NCBI GenBank assembly: GCA_947629795.1
Contig: CANRFC010000003.1
Span: forward strand, 1 to 64,000
Source: an uncultured Oscillospiraceae bacterium
Lineage (GTDB): Bacteria > Bacillota > Clostridia > Oscillospirales > Oscillospiraceae
DNA: 64,000 nt
Reading direction: 5' to 3'
Under the pieces are notes generated by a model. The model did not search any database, had not been told where the DNA came from, and saw only the letters and a list, made by a program, of their open reading frames with translations. Made by a program: the position numbers and the translations under genes. This document shows, piece by piece, positions 49,007-58,108 of this stretch. Every line of letters starts with the position of its first letter. Position 1 is the first letter of the stretch.

Positions 49007-49915
49007 TCAGTGGGCGTCCACCACGTCCACGATCCGGCCGCCCTTGGCGTCCAGCAGTTCCTTGGCCTGTTGGGCGTCCACGCCGCACTTGGCCATAACG
49101 ATGGCGATCTTGGGGCGGTAGCCACACTGGTCCAGAAGGCGCTTGGCCTCCTCCTCGTCCACACCGGCGGCGTCGCAGACAATGCGCTCGCAGCGGTGGA
49201 TGAGCTTTTCATTGGACGCCTTCACGTCCACCATCAGGTTGCCGTAGACCTTTCCCAGCTTGATCATGGAGCAGGTGGAGAGCATGTTGAGCACCATCTT
49301 CTGGGCGGTGCCGCTCTTGAGCCGGGTGGAGCCGGTGATGACCTCGGGGCCGGGAGCCGGCGCGATGGACACGTCGGACAGCTCGGTGACCGCCGAGCCG
49401 GGGCAGCAGCTGACACTGATGGTGGGCGCGCCCTGCTTTCTGGCGTAGGCCAAAGCCCCCAGCACGTAGGGGGTCCGGCCCGAGGCCGCGATGCCCACCA
49501 GCACGTCCCCGGCGCCGAAGGAGATAGCCTTCAGGTCCTCCTCCCCCAGCTCCTCGCTGTCCTCGGCCCCCTCGATGGCGGTGAAGATGGCCTCCACCCC
49601 GCCGCCGATGAGACCCACCACCTGGCCGGGGTCGGTGGAAAAGGTGGGAGGGCACTCGGCGGCGTCCAGGATGCCGATGCGCCCGGAGGTGCCGCACCCG
49701 GCGTAGATCAGCCGCCCTCCCCTTTGCATCTGGGCGGCGATGATGTCCACCGCCTGGGAAATATGTCCCAGTTCCTTCTCCACCGCCAGGGCCACCTTTT
49801 TGTCCTCGTTGTTCATCAGGGTGACCATCTCCAGGGTGGAGAGGGTGTCGATCTTGGCTGTGGCCGGGTTGACTTCTTCGGTCTTGATCTGTTTCCAGTT
49901 CATGATGATCCCCAT
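49007..49915 (-). CDS. murQ: N-acetylmuramic acid 6-phosphate etherase
   Basis: Cleaves the lactyl ether of MurNAc-6-phosphate to GlcNAc-6-phosphate and D-lactate. The 302-residue protein has a SIS domain with AGCGTSGRIGILDAAECPPTF (about 64-84, including the catalytic-site Glu), GIAASGRTPYVLGAL and SGTAQKMVLNMLSTCSMI, then the small C-terminal UBA-like domain. Start at 49915 is favoured by GAGGA seven bases upstream; an in-frame ATG four codons later is possible. Central gene of the operon, 92 bp before the esterase gene. Confidence 0.95.
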   Translation of the reverse strand: MGIIMNWKQIKTEEVNPATAKIDTLSTLEMVTLMNNEDKKVALAVEKELGHISQAVDIIAAQMQRGGRLIYAGCGTSGRIGILDAAECPPTFSTDPGQVVGLIGGGVEAIFTAIEGAEDSEELGEEDLKAISFGAGDVLVGIAASGRTPYVLGALAYARKQGAPTISVSCCPGSAVTELSDVSIAPAPGPEVITGSTRLKSGTAQKMVLNMLSTCSMIKLGKVYGNLMVDVKASNEKLIHRCERIVCDAAGVDEEEAKRLLDQCGYRPKIAIVMAKCGVDAQQAKELLDAKGGRIVDVVDAH

Positions 49916-49943
49916 TTCTTGTTCCTCACGTTTGCTTGTGTCC

Positions 49944-50894
49944 TCATTGGCACATGGCGCAGGCCACCAGATGTCCCGGCGCCGCTTCCTTCAGCTCGCA
50001 CGCCTCCTTGCATTTGTCGCAGGCGTAGGGGCAGCGGGGAGCGAACCGGCATCCCGGGGCGGGGTCGATGGGGTTGGAGACCTCGCCCTTGAGGGTGAAG
50101 CGCTCTCTGCCCCGGCGGGAGAGGTCGATGGTGGGCACCGATTGGAGCAGGGCCTTGGTGTACGGATGGATGGGGTTGGCGAAGATGTCGGCCGCCTTGG
50201 CGTACTCCACGGTCTGGCCCATGTACATGACCATGATCTCGTCGCTGATGTGCTTGACCACGCACAGGTCGTGGGTGATGAACATGTAGGAGAGGCCCTG
50301 CTGCTCCTGGAGGTCCATGAGCAGGTTGAGGATCTGGGCCTGGATGGACACGTCCAGGGCGGAGACCGGCTCGTCGCAGACGATGAACTTGGGGCTGAGG
50401 ACCATGGCCCGGGCCAGGCCCACCCGCTGGCGCAGGCCGCCGTCCAGCTCGTGGGGGTAGAGATTGGCGTGGTCCAGGGGCAGACCGCACAGCTCCATGA
50501 TGTGGTCCACCCAGTCGCTGATCTCCCCCTTGCCCTTCATGGTACCGCAGACCTCAATGGGCTCGGTGACCAGGTTACGCACCGACATGCGGGGGTCCAG
50601 GGAACTGTACGGGTCCTGGAAGACCATCTGCATATTAAGATGGATCTTGCGCATCTGCCGTTTGTTCAGCTTGAGGATGTCCTCCCCCTCATAGAGGACC
50701 TGGCCGGCGGTGGCGGGCTGGAGGCGCAGGATGGTCCGCCCCAGGGTGGACTTGCCGCAGCCGGACTCACCCACCACGCCCAGGGTCTTGCCGGGGTCGA
50801 TCTTCAGGTTGATGTCCTCCACCGCGTGGAGCACGCCCTTCCCGGTCCTGAAATATTTCCTGAGGTTTACGGTCTCAATCAGCGGTGTGGGCAT
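49944..50894 (-). CDS. Peptide ABC transporter ATP-binding protein (OppF/DppF-like)
   Basis: A 316-residue ATPase: Walker A GESGCGKST (about 40-48), Q-loop MVFQDPYSSLDPRM, signature LDGGLRQR (Ser replaced by Asp in the usual LSGGQ), Walker B FIVCDEPVSALD, and switch ITHDL. The C-terminal oligopeptide/dipeptide domain holds a CxxxxxC-type iron-sulfur-like cysteine set (CRFAPRCPYACDKCKEAC). ATG at 50892-50894 behind GGAGGG, two bases after the upstream stop. The altered signature may matter for ATPase activity. Confidence 0.9.
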   Translation of the reverse strand: MPTPLIETVNLRKYFRTGKGVLHAVEDINLKIDPGKTLGVVGESGCGKSTLGRTILRLQPATAGQVLYEGEDILKLNKRQMRKIHLNMQMVFQDPYSSLDPRMSVRNLVTEPIEVCGTMKGKGEISDWVDHIMELCGLPLDHANLYPHELDGGLRQRVGLARAMVLSPKFIVCDEPVSALDVSIQAQILNLLMDLQEQQGLSYMFITHDLCVVKHISDEIMVMYMGQTVEYAKAADIFANPIHPYTKALLQSVPTIDLSRRGRERFTLKGEVSNPIDPAPGCRFAPRCPYACDKCKEACELKEAAPGHLVACAMCQ

Positions 50895-50896
50895 AG

Positions 50897-51903
50897 TCAA
50901 CCCTCCTCCTTCTCTTCATAGCGGAAGCACTTGATGCCGTGGCCGTCCTGCTCGTACATCCCGGGCGCCTCGGCCCGGCAGCGGTCGGTGGCGTACTGGC
51001 ACCGGTCGGCAAAGCAGCAGCCCTCCCGGACGATCCGGGGGTCGGCCATGTGGCCGGGGATGGGCTGGAGGCGGGGACGGTCATCGGTGAGGTTGGGGAT
51101 GCAGTTGAACAGGCCCGCGGTGTAGGGGTGGTTGCGCTCCCGGCGGAAGACCTGCTCCACCGTGCCGTGCTCCACCACCTGGCCGGAGTAGACCACGCTC
51201 ACCGCGTCGCAGAACTCAGCCACCACACCCAGATCGTGGGTGATGAGGACACCGAGGTGTTGAACTGGTCCTTGAGCTGGCGCATGAGCTCCAGGATCTG
51301 GGCCTGGATGGTCACATCCAGGGCGGTGGTGGGCTCGTCGGCCAGAAGGAGCTCCGGCTCGGCCACCAGGGCCATGGCGATGACGATGCGCTGCTTCATG
51401 CCGCCGGAGAACTCGTGGGGGAAGTTGCCCTTGCGCTCGGGCATGATGCCCACCAGGCGCATCATCTCGTCCACCCGCTTGTCCTTCTCGGCCTTGGTCA
51501 TCTCGGGGAAATGGAGGTCCAGGACCTCCAGGATCTGGTCGCCCACCGTCTGGGTGGGGTTGAGGCTGGTCATGGGGTCCTGGAAGATCATGGAGATCCG
51601 CTTGCCCCGCAGGGGGAGCATCTCGGCCTCGGGGAGGTCCAGGAGCTCCTGGCCGTCGTATTGGATGGAGCCGCCCACGATCTGGCCCACCTTCTCGGGA
51701 AGCAGACGCAGCACAGACAGGGCCAGAGTGGTCTTGCCCGCGCCGGTCTCGCCCACCAGCCCCACGGTCTCGCCCTTGCGCAGCTTCAGGTCGAAGTGGT
51801 TGACGGCGTGGACCACGGCGTCGTCGGTGTTATATTGTACGGTAAGGTCGGAGATGTCCAGCAGGCAGTCCTGCCGGTCGTCCTGACGATCTGTTTTTTC
51901 CAT
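50897..51903 (-). pseudogene. Peptide ABC transporter ATP-binding protein (OppD/DppD-like), frameshifted
   Basis: Two frames together make one OppD/DppD protein of about 335 residues. The first (51199-51903) runs from MEKTDRQ through Walker A GETGAGKTT, Q-loop, signature FSGGMKQR and Walker B LLLADEPTTALD, to QFNTSV. The second (from about 51255 down to 50897) continues LITHDLGVVAEFCDAVSVVYSG and the C-terminal cysteine domain. One base is missing near 51250, just before the switch ITHDL. The total length of 1007 bp becomes divisible by three if one base is added. Either a recent mutation or a sequencing error; everything else looks intact. Confidence 0.85.
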
Positions 51904-51916
51904 GTTGCAGCCCCCC

Positions 51917-52798
51917 TCAGTTCTTGGTGCGCGGGTCGAAGGCGTCCCGCAGGCCGTCGCCGATGAAGTTCACCGCCATGACCGTCAGGCAGATGCAGAT
52001 GCCCGGGATGAGGCCCAGGTAGGGATACGCCTGGATGTTGATCTTGTTCTCCGAGATGATGGTGCCCCACTCCGGCGTGGGCGAGGCGACGCCCAGGCCC
52101 AGGTAGCCCATGGAGGAGATGCTCAGGATGGTCTGCCCCAGGCACAGGGTGGCCGAGACGATGATGGGCCCGATGCCGTTGGGGATGATGTGCTTGAGGA
52201 TGATGCGCAGGGAGCTGCAGCCGTAGCACTTGGCGGCCTCCACGTACTCCACGTTGCGCAGAGTGAGCACCGAGGAGCGCACGATCCGGGCAAAGCGGGC
52301 GATCTGGGCGATGGCCAGGGCCATGACCAGCTTCCACACGCCGTTGCCCAGGGCGGTGATGATGGCCATGGCCAGCATGGTGGAGGGCACTGCCATGAGC
52401 ATATCCACGATGCGCATGAGCACGGTGTCCACCTTCCCGCCGAAAAAGCCGGCGGCGCCGCCGATGAGGGCGCCCACCACGAAGGCGATGGCGATGATGG
52501 CGAAGCTGCACAGCAGGGAGATGCGCCCGCCGTAGAGGATACGGGCGAACAGGTCACGGCCGAACTCGTCGGTGCCGAAGATGTAGGTGGCGTTGGGGGC
52601 CTGGAACCGGTCGCTCATGTGCATTTTGGACACGGCGGCGTAGCTGGAGAGGATGGGGGCCGCCGCCACCGCCAGAGCCACGAAGAGCAGCAGGAACACG
52701 CCGAACATGGCCAGCTTGTTCTTCCGGAAGCGGAACAGGACCAACTCGCCGGTACTGTACTCCGAAAGGGGCTTTTTTCTCCGTTTTGTCTTTGCCAT
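51917..52798 (-). CDS. Peptide ABC transporter permease (OppC/DppC-like)
   Basis: A 293-residue permease with an N-terminal helix (about 30-52), a small extracytoplasmic segment with the GTDEFGRDLFARILYG motif typical of OppC/DppC, and five further helices. The EAA loop EYVEAAKCYGCSSLRIILKHIIPNGIGPI is intact. The tail DGLRDAFDPRTKN is family-typical. Follows the OppB-like gene by 15 bp. Confidence 0.93.
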   Translation of the reverse strand: MAKTKRRKKPLSEYSTGELVLFRFRKNKLAMFGVFLLLFVALAVAAAPILSSYAAVSKMHMSDRFQAPNATYIFGTDEFGRDLFARILYGGRISLLCSFAIIAIAFVVGALIGGAAGFFGGKVDTVLMRIVDMLMAVPSTMLAMAIITALGNGVWKLVMALAIAQIARFARIVRSSVLTLRNVEYVEAAKCYGCSSLRIILKHIIPNGIGPIIVSATLCLGQTILSISSMGYLGLGVASPTPEWGTIISENKINIQAYPYLGLIPGICICLTVMAVNFIGDGLRDAFDPRTKN

Positions 52799-52813
52799 TT
52801 TCCCTTCCCCCTC

Positions 52814-53743
52814 TCAGGCCGCCAGGTCGATCCGCGGGTCGATGACCGCGCAGAAGAGATCCACGATGAGGTTGATCACGCCCACAATGATGGCCACGAA
52901 GATCACCGTACCCAGCACCACCGGCACGTCGTGGGACTTCACCGCGTTGATGAGCAGGGTGCCCACGCCGGGGATGGCAAAGATGTTCTCGGTGACCACG
53001 GCGCCGGCGATGGTGCCGGCAAAGCTGACGCCCACCTGGGTGATGATGGGGATCAGGCTGTTGCGCATGGCGTGGTGGGCAATGACCTGCTTGGCCGAGG
53101 CGCCCTTGGCCTTGGCCGTGCGGATGTAATCCTGACGGATCACGTCCAGCATACTGGTCCGGCTCATGCGGATCATGGTGGCCATGGTGTTGGCCCCCAG
53201 GATGAGCATGGGCAGGATAAAGCAGTCCCAGCTGTCCGCACCTGAGACGGGCAGCCAGTGGAGGACCAGGCAGAAGAGGATCTGGCACATGGTCCCCAGC
53301 CAGAACGAGGGCATGGAGAACAGGAGCATGGCCACGAACATGCTCCCGTAATCCAGGAGGCTGTATTGTTTGATGGCTGAGCCGATCCCCAGGGGAACGC
53401 CGATGCCGATGGCGAAGAGCATGGCCAGGGTGGACAGCTTCAGGGTGTTGGGCAGGCGGTTCTCAAAGCGGGCCAACACGTCCTCGCCGTTGACCCAGGA
53501 CTTGCCGAAGTCCAGCTTCAGCACGCCCAGCATGTACTTGCCGTACCGGACCATCAGCGGCTGATCCAGGCCCATTTCCGCCTCCTTGGCCGCGATCTGC
53601 TCCTCGGTGGCGTCATCGCCCAGGAGCTGGCGGGCCAGGCTGCCCGAGGAGAAGGAGAGGATGAGGTACAAAAAGAAGGTGACACAAACGATCACGGGGA
53701 TCAGCATCAGCAATCGCTTGAGCGCGTATTTGACCCAGGTCAT
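52814..53743 (-). CDS. Peptide ABC transporter permease (OppB/DppB-like)
   Basis: A 309-residue permease: first helix LLMLIPVIVCVTFFLYLIL, a periplasmic-type loop with DQPLMVRYGKYMLGVLKLDFGKSW, five further helices and the EAA loop YIRTAKAKGASAKQVIAHHAMRNSLIPI. ATG behind AAAGGAG. Lies 75 bp after the binding-protein gene. Confidence 0.94.
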   Translation of the reverse strand: MTWVKYALKRLLMLIPVIVCVTFFLYLILSFSSGSLARQLLGDDATEEQIAAKEAEMGLDQPLMVRYGKYMLGVLKLDFGKSWVNGEDVLARFENRLPNTLKLSTLAMLFAIGIGVPLGIGSAIKQYSLLDYGSMFVAMLLFSMPSFWLGTMCQILFCLVLHWLPVSGADSWDCFILPMLILGANTMATMIRMSRTSMLDVIRQDYIRTAKAKGASAKQVIAHHAMRNSLIPIITQVGVSFAGTIAGAVVTENIFAIPGVGTLLINAVKSHDVPVVLGTVIFVAIIVGVINLIVDLFCAVIDPRIDLAA

Positions 53744-53818
53744 TGGGCGTTCTCCTTTCGCCGTTTGATAAAAATCGGACGGAGCGGCACGGACCGCTCC
53801 GCCCGATTTGTGCTGGCT

Positions 53819-55411
53819 TTAGCCGTTCCAGGACCAGAAGTAGCAGTTGTAGTTGCCCAGGCAGTGGGCCTCCACGCCGGACAGGGCGCTGTTGTAGGCC
53901 ACGGTGGTCATGTCGTTGACCAGGGGCACGTCATAGGCCTCGTCGGTGATGATGTTGCAGGCCTCCACGTAGTAGGGGATGCGGTCCTCACCCTGGGCGG
54001 CGGCACCGGCCTGGAAGAGCTCGTTGAGCTCCTCATCCCGGGGATACCAGAGGTTGGAGGGCCAGCGGTCCAGGCGGTGGTGGGTCTTGATGCCGTCGGC
54101 GTCCACCAGGGAGCTCAGGTCGTTGACCAGATAGCCGTCATACTCCCGCTCGGGCACCACGCTCTGGAAGGAGAGGTTGTCCACGGCATTGACCTTGCAG
54201 TTGATGCCGATCTCCATGAGCTGGGCCTGCATGACCTTGGCCGCGGTCTCCATGGTGCCGCCGCTGAGGCAGGTGATGGTGTAATCCTCGCCGCTGTAAT
54301 TGGACTGGGCCAGATACTCCTTGGCAGCCTCGGGGTCATACTCCACCACGTGGATGCCGTCCTCCACGGTGGGATAGCCGCCGTAGCTGGGGCACATATT
54401 GATGACCAGGGGCTCGGCATAGCCGGCGTACATGGCCGCGGAGATGTCCTCCTTGTTGATGGCACATTGGATGGCCTTGCGGAAGTTCAGGTCCTGGCCG
54501 GCGCCCCGCCAGGTAGCCATGTACATCACGATACGGCCGGTGGAGTTGGCGCAGTCCCAGCTCACGCCGTCCACGCCGTCAAGGCGGGTGCACACGTCGA
54601 TGGCCGGGTTGCGGATCACGTCATAGTCGCCGTTCTCCAGGCCCAGGACCTGGGTGTTGGCGTCGGCCACGGTCTGGATGATGATGTTCTTGATGGGGGG
54701 CTCGCCGCGCCAGTAGTCCTCGTTGGCCACCAGAGTGGTGTGGTCGCCGCTGACATACTCCACGAACTTATAGGGGCCGGTGCCGATGGGGTTGGCCATG
54801 TAGCCCTCCTCGCCCACCTCGTCAAAGTAGGACTTGCAGGCGATGCCGCCCAGGCGGGAGGCCACGCCGTAGGGGAAGGCGGCGTAGGGGCTGGACAGGA
54901 AGATGTTCACTGTGTGCTCATCCACGATATCGCAGTGGTCGTAGTTGACGAACAGGGCGGTGCCGATGGGGCCCTCAAAGCCCTTGTCAAAGGTGAACTT
55001 CACATCCTCGGCGGTCATCTCCTCGCCGTTGTGGAACTTCACGCCGGAGCGGAGATGGAAGGTGTAGCACAGTCCGTCCTCGGAGACCTCATAGCTCTCG
55101 GCCAGAGCGGGAGAGAGGGAGCCGTCGGCCTCCAGCAGGAGCAGGCAGTCGTAGACGTTGGAGAGCACCAGGTTGTCGTCGCCTCCGCAGCTGGAAGAGG
55201 ACTGGGCGAAGAAGCGGTAGGGCTCGCCGGAGGTGGCCAGGATGGCGGTATCCTTCACCACGGCAGGGGCGGCGGGAGCGGTACTCTCGGTGGTGGCAGC
55301 GTCGGGAGTCTTGGACTCCGCGGGAGCGGGGGTCTCAGCAGAGCCGCCGCCGCAGGCGCACAGGCTGGCCGTCAGAGCCAGAGAGAGCAAAAGAGCGGAA
55401 AGTCTTTTCAT
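53819..55411 (-). CDS. Peptide ABC transporter substrate-binding lipoprotein
   Basis: A 530-residue family 5 solute-binding protein. Signal MKRLSALLLSLALTASLCAC with lipobox (Cys near 20) and a Ala/Pro/Thr-rich linker. The mature domain has the SBP_bac_5 signature LAESYEVSEDGLCYTFHLRSGVKFHNGEEMTAEDV. The ligand is probably a peptide, and given the operon a muropeptide-derived one. Long leader of 90 bp from the promoter at 55492. First gene of a ten-gene operon. Confidence 0.92.
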   Translation of the reverse strand: MKRLSALLLSLALTASLCACGGGSAETPAPAESKTPDAATTESTAPAAPAVVKDTAILATSGEPYRFFAQSSSSCGGDDNLVLSNVYDCLLLLEADGSLSPALAESYEVSEDGLCYTFHLRSGVKFHNGEEMTAEDVKFTFDKGFEGPIGTALFVNYDHCDIVDEHTVNIFLSSPYAAFPYGVASRLGGIACKSYFDEVGEEGYMANPIGTGPYKFVEYVSGDHTTLVANEDYWRGEPPIKNIIIQTVADANTQVLGLENGDYDVIRNPAIDVCTRLDGVDGVSWDCANSTGRIVMYMATWRGAGQDLNFRKAIQCAINKEDISAAMYAGYAEPLVINMCPSYGGYPTVEDGIHVVEYDPEAAKEYLAQSNYSGEDYTITCLSGGTMETAAKVMQAQLMEIGINCKVNAVDNLSFQSVVPEREYDGYLVNDLSSLVDADGIKTHHRLDRWPSNLWYPRDEELNELFQAGAAAQGEDRIPYYVEACNIITDEAYDVPLVNDMTTVAYNSALSGVEAHCLGNYNCYFWSWNG

Positions 55412-55491
55412 GATGTTCCTCCTTATTGATTTTGGTCGATTTTTCCAGTGACAGGCAGAAAATTCTGTTATATCTGCCGGTTTCTGACTTA

Positions 55492-55520
55492 GATATAGCA
55501 CCATGAAAAGTTAAAGTCAA
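55492..55520 (-). promoter_or_regulatory. Promoter of the muropeptide operon
   Basis: Minus strand TTGACT (55515-55520), 17 bp, TATATC (55492-55497), about 80 bp before the binding-protein start. The AT-rich stretch around it is the likely place for the MurR/RpiR regulator encoded at the far end. Confidence 0.65.
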
Positions 55521-55564
55521 CGATTCTCGTCGATTATGAAAACTTTTTTCACTTTGTGAATGGA

Positions 55565-55600
55565 AACAGCCCGAAAAGAATTTTCGGGCTGTTTTTTGGC
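55565..55600. terminator. Hairpin upstream of the muropeptide operon
   Basis: AACAGCCCGAAAA and TTTTCGGGCTGTT with three loop bases; T-run on the plus strand (TTTTTT), only TTT on the minus strand. Probably ends the aconitase-family transcript coming from the right. Confidence 0.7.
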
Positions 55601-55640
55601 TATTTTGACAACACGGTCTTCACAGATCCCCTCCGGGGGC

Positions 55641-57860
55641 TCATCCTGCGTAGTAATTGATGAGGCACCCCGCCAGGATGATGTCCCGCTCTTCCCGGGT
55701 GAGCCCGGGGAGGGCCAGGGTGACGGGGGTCTGCTTCTGCCCCGCGCCGCGGTCCTGGAGGAGGGTGGCGGCGATCTCCTCCCCGTCCCCCTCCAGGAGG
55801 GAGCGGATGCCGGGGATGTACAGGCTGTCTCCGGGCTGCAGGTCCCAACTCGCCACGTCGGGGGCAATAAAGGGGAGCATCCCCCAGTTGACCACGTTGG
55901 AGCGGTAGCGCTTGGTGGCGTACTCGGCGGCCACGTTGGCCACGCCCCCCAGCACCCGCTGGCAGGAGGCGGCCTGCTCCCGGGCCGAGCCGTCCCCGGG
56001 CTTCAGGGCCATGATGAAGGAGCCCAGGCCGGTCTTGTCGCTGTCCTCACCCAGGGTGGCATCCCCGGCGGAACGCCGCTTCAGCTCCTGCTCCTGGATG
56101 GCCAGGGCCCGGGGTACATACTGGGGGTCCTTGCGGCTCAGGGCGAACTGAGAGAGCTTGATGGGGTTGGAGCGGTAGGAGGAGGTCTCCCCGGAGGGGA
56201 TGAGCTCGTCGGTGGTGGTCACCGGGTCGTAGATGGCGGCGCAGCAGGTGAGCAGCAGGTCCTCGGGGAGAGGGATCTGCTCGGGCCAGTCGGCGATGTT
56301 GGGGCCGAAGACCAGCTCCGCATCGGGGTCGGGCTTTCCCACGCCGTAGTAGACCCGGGCCTTGTAGGCGGAGTCGTCGTAGGCCCAGGTCTCGTCGGGG
56401 GAATCGGCGGGGCAGTCGATTTCGTCGGCCCCGGTGAGGACACCGCCGTTCAGGGCCGTGGCGGCGATGGAGCGGGCGTCCATGAGGGCCACGTAGCTCA
56501 CCTGGCCGTCCCCCGGCTTGCTCCCCTCCCGGTTGGGGAAGTTCCGGGTGGAGTGGCGGATGGAGAGGCCGCCGTTGGCGGGCACGTCCCCGGCGCCGAA
56601 ACAGGGGCCGCAGAAGCAGGAACGGATGGAACAGCCCGCCGCCATCAGGTCGGAAATGTACCCATTTTTGGTCAATTCCAGGTTAATTGGCATACTTCCG
56701 GGGTAGCAAGAGAGCCAAAAACCGCCGGCGCCGGTGGAGCGGCCCTTCAGGATCTCGGCGGCCCGCTTCAGGTTCTGGTAGGTGCCGCCGGAGCAGCCGG
56801 CGATGACCCCCTGGTCCACGAAAAGCTGCCCGTTTTTCAGCTTTTCCACCAGAGATGGGGCATTTTTTACCCCCAATTGTTCGGCAGTGCGCCGGTCCAC
56901 TTCGTGGAGGAGGTCGGCGGCGTTGGCCTTGAATTCCCGGATGGTGTACGCGTTGGAGGGGTGAAAAGGCAGCGCGATCATGGGCTCTACCCCCCCCAGA
57001 TCGATCTCCACCAGGGCGTCATAGAAGGCGCCGTCGGCGGGGGCAAGGGGCTTGTACTGGTCCCCACGTCCCAGGGCGGCGAGGTGGGCCCGGGTGATCC
57101 CGTCGGTCTGCCAGATGGAGCTGAGGCAGGCGGTCTCGGTGGTCATCACGTCGATGCCCGAGCGGTAGTCCATGGAGAGGTTTGCTACCCCGGGGCCGAA
57201 GAACTCCAGCACGGCGTTTTTCACCGCGCCGTCGGGGAAGGTGGCTCCCACCAGGGCCAGGGCCACGTCCTGGGGACCCACCCCGGGGCGGGGCTTGCCT
57301 GCGAGGTGGACGGCGATGACCTTGGGATAGGCGATGTCGTAGGTCTTGGAGAGGAGCTGCCGGGCCAGCTCGGGGCCGCCCTCGCCGATGGCCATGCAGC
57401 CGTAGGCGCCGTAGCGGGTGTGGGAGTCGGAGCCCAGGATCATCCTGCCCGGGGCGGCGTAGCGCTCCCGCATGTAGGAGTGGATGACGGCCTGGTGGGC
57501 GGGGACAAACTCCCCGCCGTACTTTTTGGCCGCTGACAGGCCGAAGAGGTGGTCGTCCTCGTTGATGGTGCCCCCCACGGCGCACAGGGAGTTGTGGCAG
57601 TTGGTGAGGACATAGGGCAGAGGGAACCGCTCCATCCCCGAGGCCCGGGCGGTCTGGATGATGCCCACGTAGGTGATGTCGTGGGAGGCCATGGCGTCGA
57701 ATTTGATGTGAAGGCGGTCCATGCCCTCCCCTTGCTGGTGGGCCTTCAGAACAGCCCAGGCCATGGTCTTCTCCCTGCCGGCGGCCTTCCGGCTCTCCGG
57801 GGCGGTCTCAAAGCGGCCCCCCTGCCAGAGGACCCCCTCCCGGCGTACGGTGATGCTCAT
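55641..57860 (-). CDS. Aconitase-family hydratase (YbhJ-like)
   Basis: A 739-residue iron-sulfur hydratase of the aconitase superfamily. Substrate/cluster segments: GSDSHTRYGAYGCMAIGEGG (about 172-191), GCSGGTYQN, and the cluster motif CGPCFGAGD with a preceding AAGCSIRSC; a C-terminal swivel domain carries ATKRYRSNVVNWGMLPF. The pattern resembles the long stand-alone hydratases such as E. coli YbhJ rather than AcnA; substrate uncertain. ATG at 57858-57860 behind AACGAGGAT. Stands alone. Confidence 0.85.
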   Translation of the reverse strand: MSITVRREGVLWQGGRFETAPESRKAAGREKTMAWAVLKAHQQGEGMDRLHIKFDAMASHDITYVGIIQTARASGMERFPLPYVLTNCHNSLCAVGGTINEDDHLFGLSAAKKYGGEFVPAHQAVIHSYMRERYAAPGRMILGSDSHTRYGAYGCMAIGEGGPELARQLLSKTYDIAYPKVIAVHLAGKPRPGVGPQDVALALVGATFPDGAVKNAVLEFFGPGVANLSMDYRSGIDVMTTETACLSSIWQTDGITRAHLAALGRGDQYKPLAPADGAFYDALVEIDLGGVEPMIALPFHPSNAYTIREFKANAADLLHEVDRRTAEQLGVKNAPSLVEKLKNGQLFVDQGVIAGCSGGTYQNLKRAAEILKGRSTGAGGFWLSCYPGSMPINLELTKNGYISDLMAAGCSIRSCFCGPCFGAGDVPANGGLSIRHSTRNFPNREGSKPGDGQVSYVALMDARSIAATALNGGVLTGADEIDCPADSPDETWAYDDSAYKARVYYGVGKPDPDAELVFGPNIADWPEQIPLPEDLLLTCCAAIYDPVTTTDELIPSGETSSYRSNPIKLSQFALSRKDPQYVPRALAIQEQELKRRSAGDATLGEDSDKTGLGSFIMALKPGDGSAREQAASCQRVLGGVANVAAEYATKRYRSNVVNWGMLPFIAPDVASWDLQPGDSLYIPGIRSLLEGDGEEIAATLLQDRGAGQKQTPVTLALPGLTREERDIILAGCLINYYAG

Positions 57861-58044
57861 ATCCTCGTTCCCCTTTCGGTGGCTTTTGGGCCTATGATAA
57901 CAAATTTTTTGCCCCAGCGCAATAGCCCCGTTTTTCATTCTTCCCGGTCCCCGTGCTTTTCCCACCCCCCTGCCGGACGGAAACGCCCCCGGCTCCCCCC
58001 TGTTCGCCCCTTCCCCTCTCCAGAAATTACCGCCTCCTTTCCCG

Positions 58045-58074
58045 TTGACGGCGGCGGAGGGGCTGGGGTAAAAT
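58045..58074 (+). promoter_or_regulatory. Promoter of the amidase gene
   Basis: TTGACG (58045-58050), 18 bp, TAAAAT (58069-58074) on the plus strand, 34 bp before the ATG. Confidence 0.7.
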
Positions 58075-58108
58075 AGGGGAAAATGTCGGATCCAAGGATG
58101 GTCTCCCC

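Noticed and set aside
51199-51303. Programmed frameshift in the OppD-like gene.
   Set aside because: There is no slippery heptamer, no stem-loop and no internal Shine-Dalgarno at the right place; no such case is known for this family.
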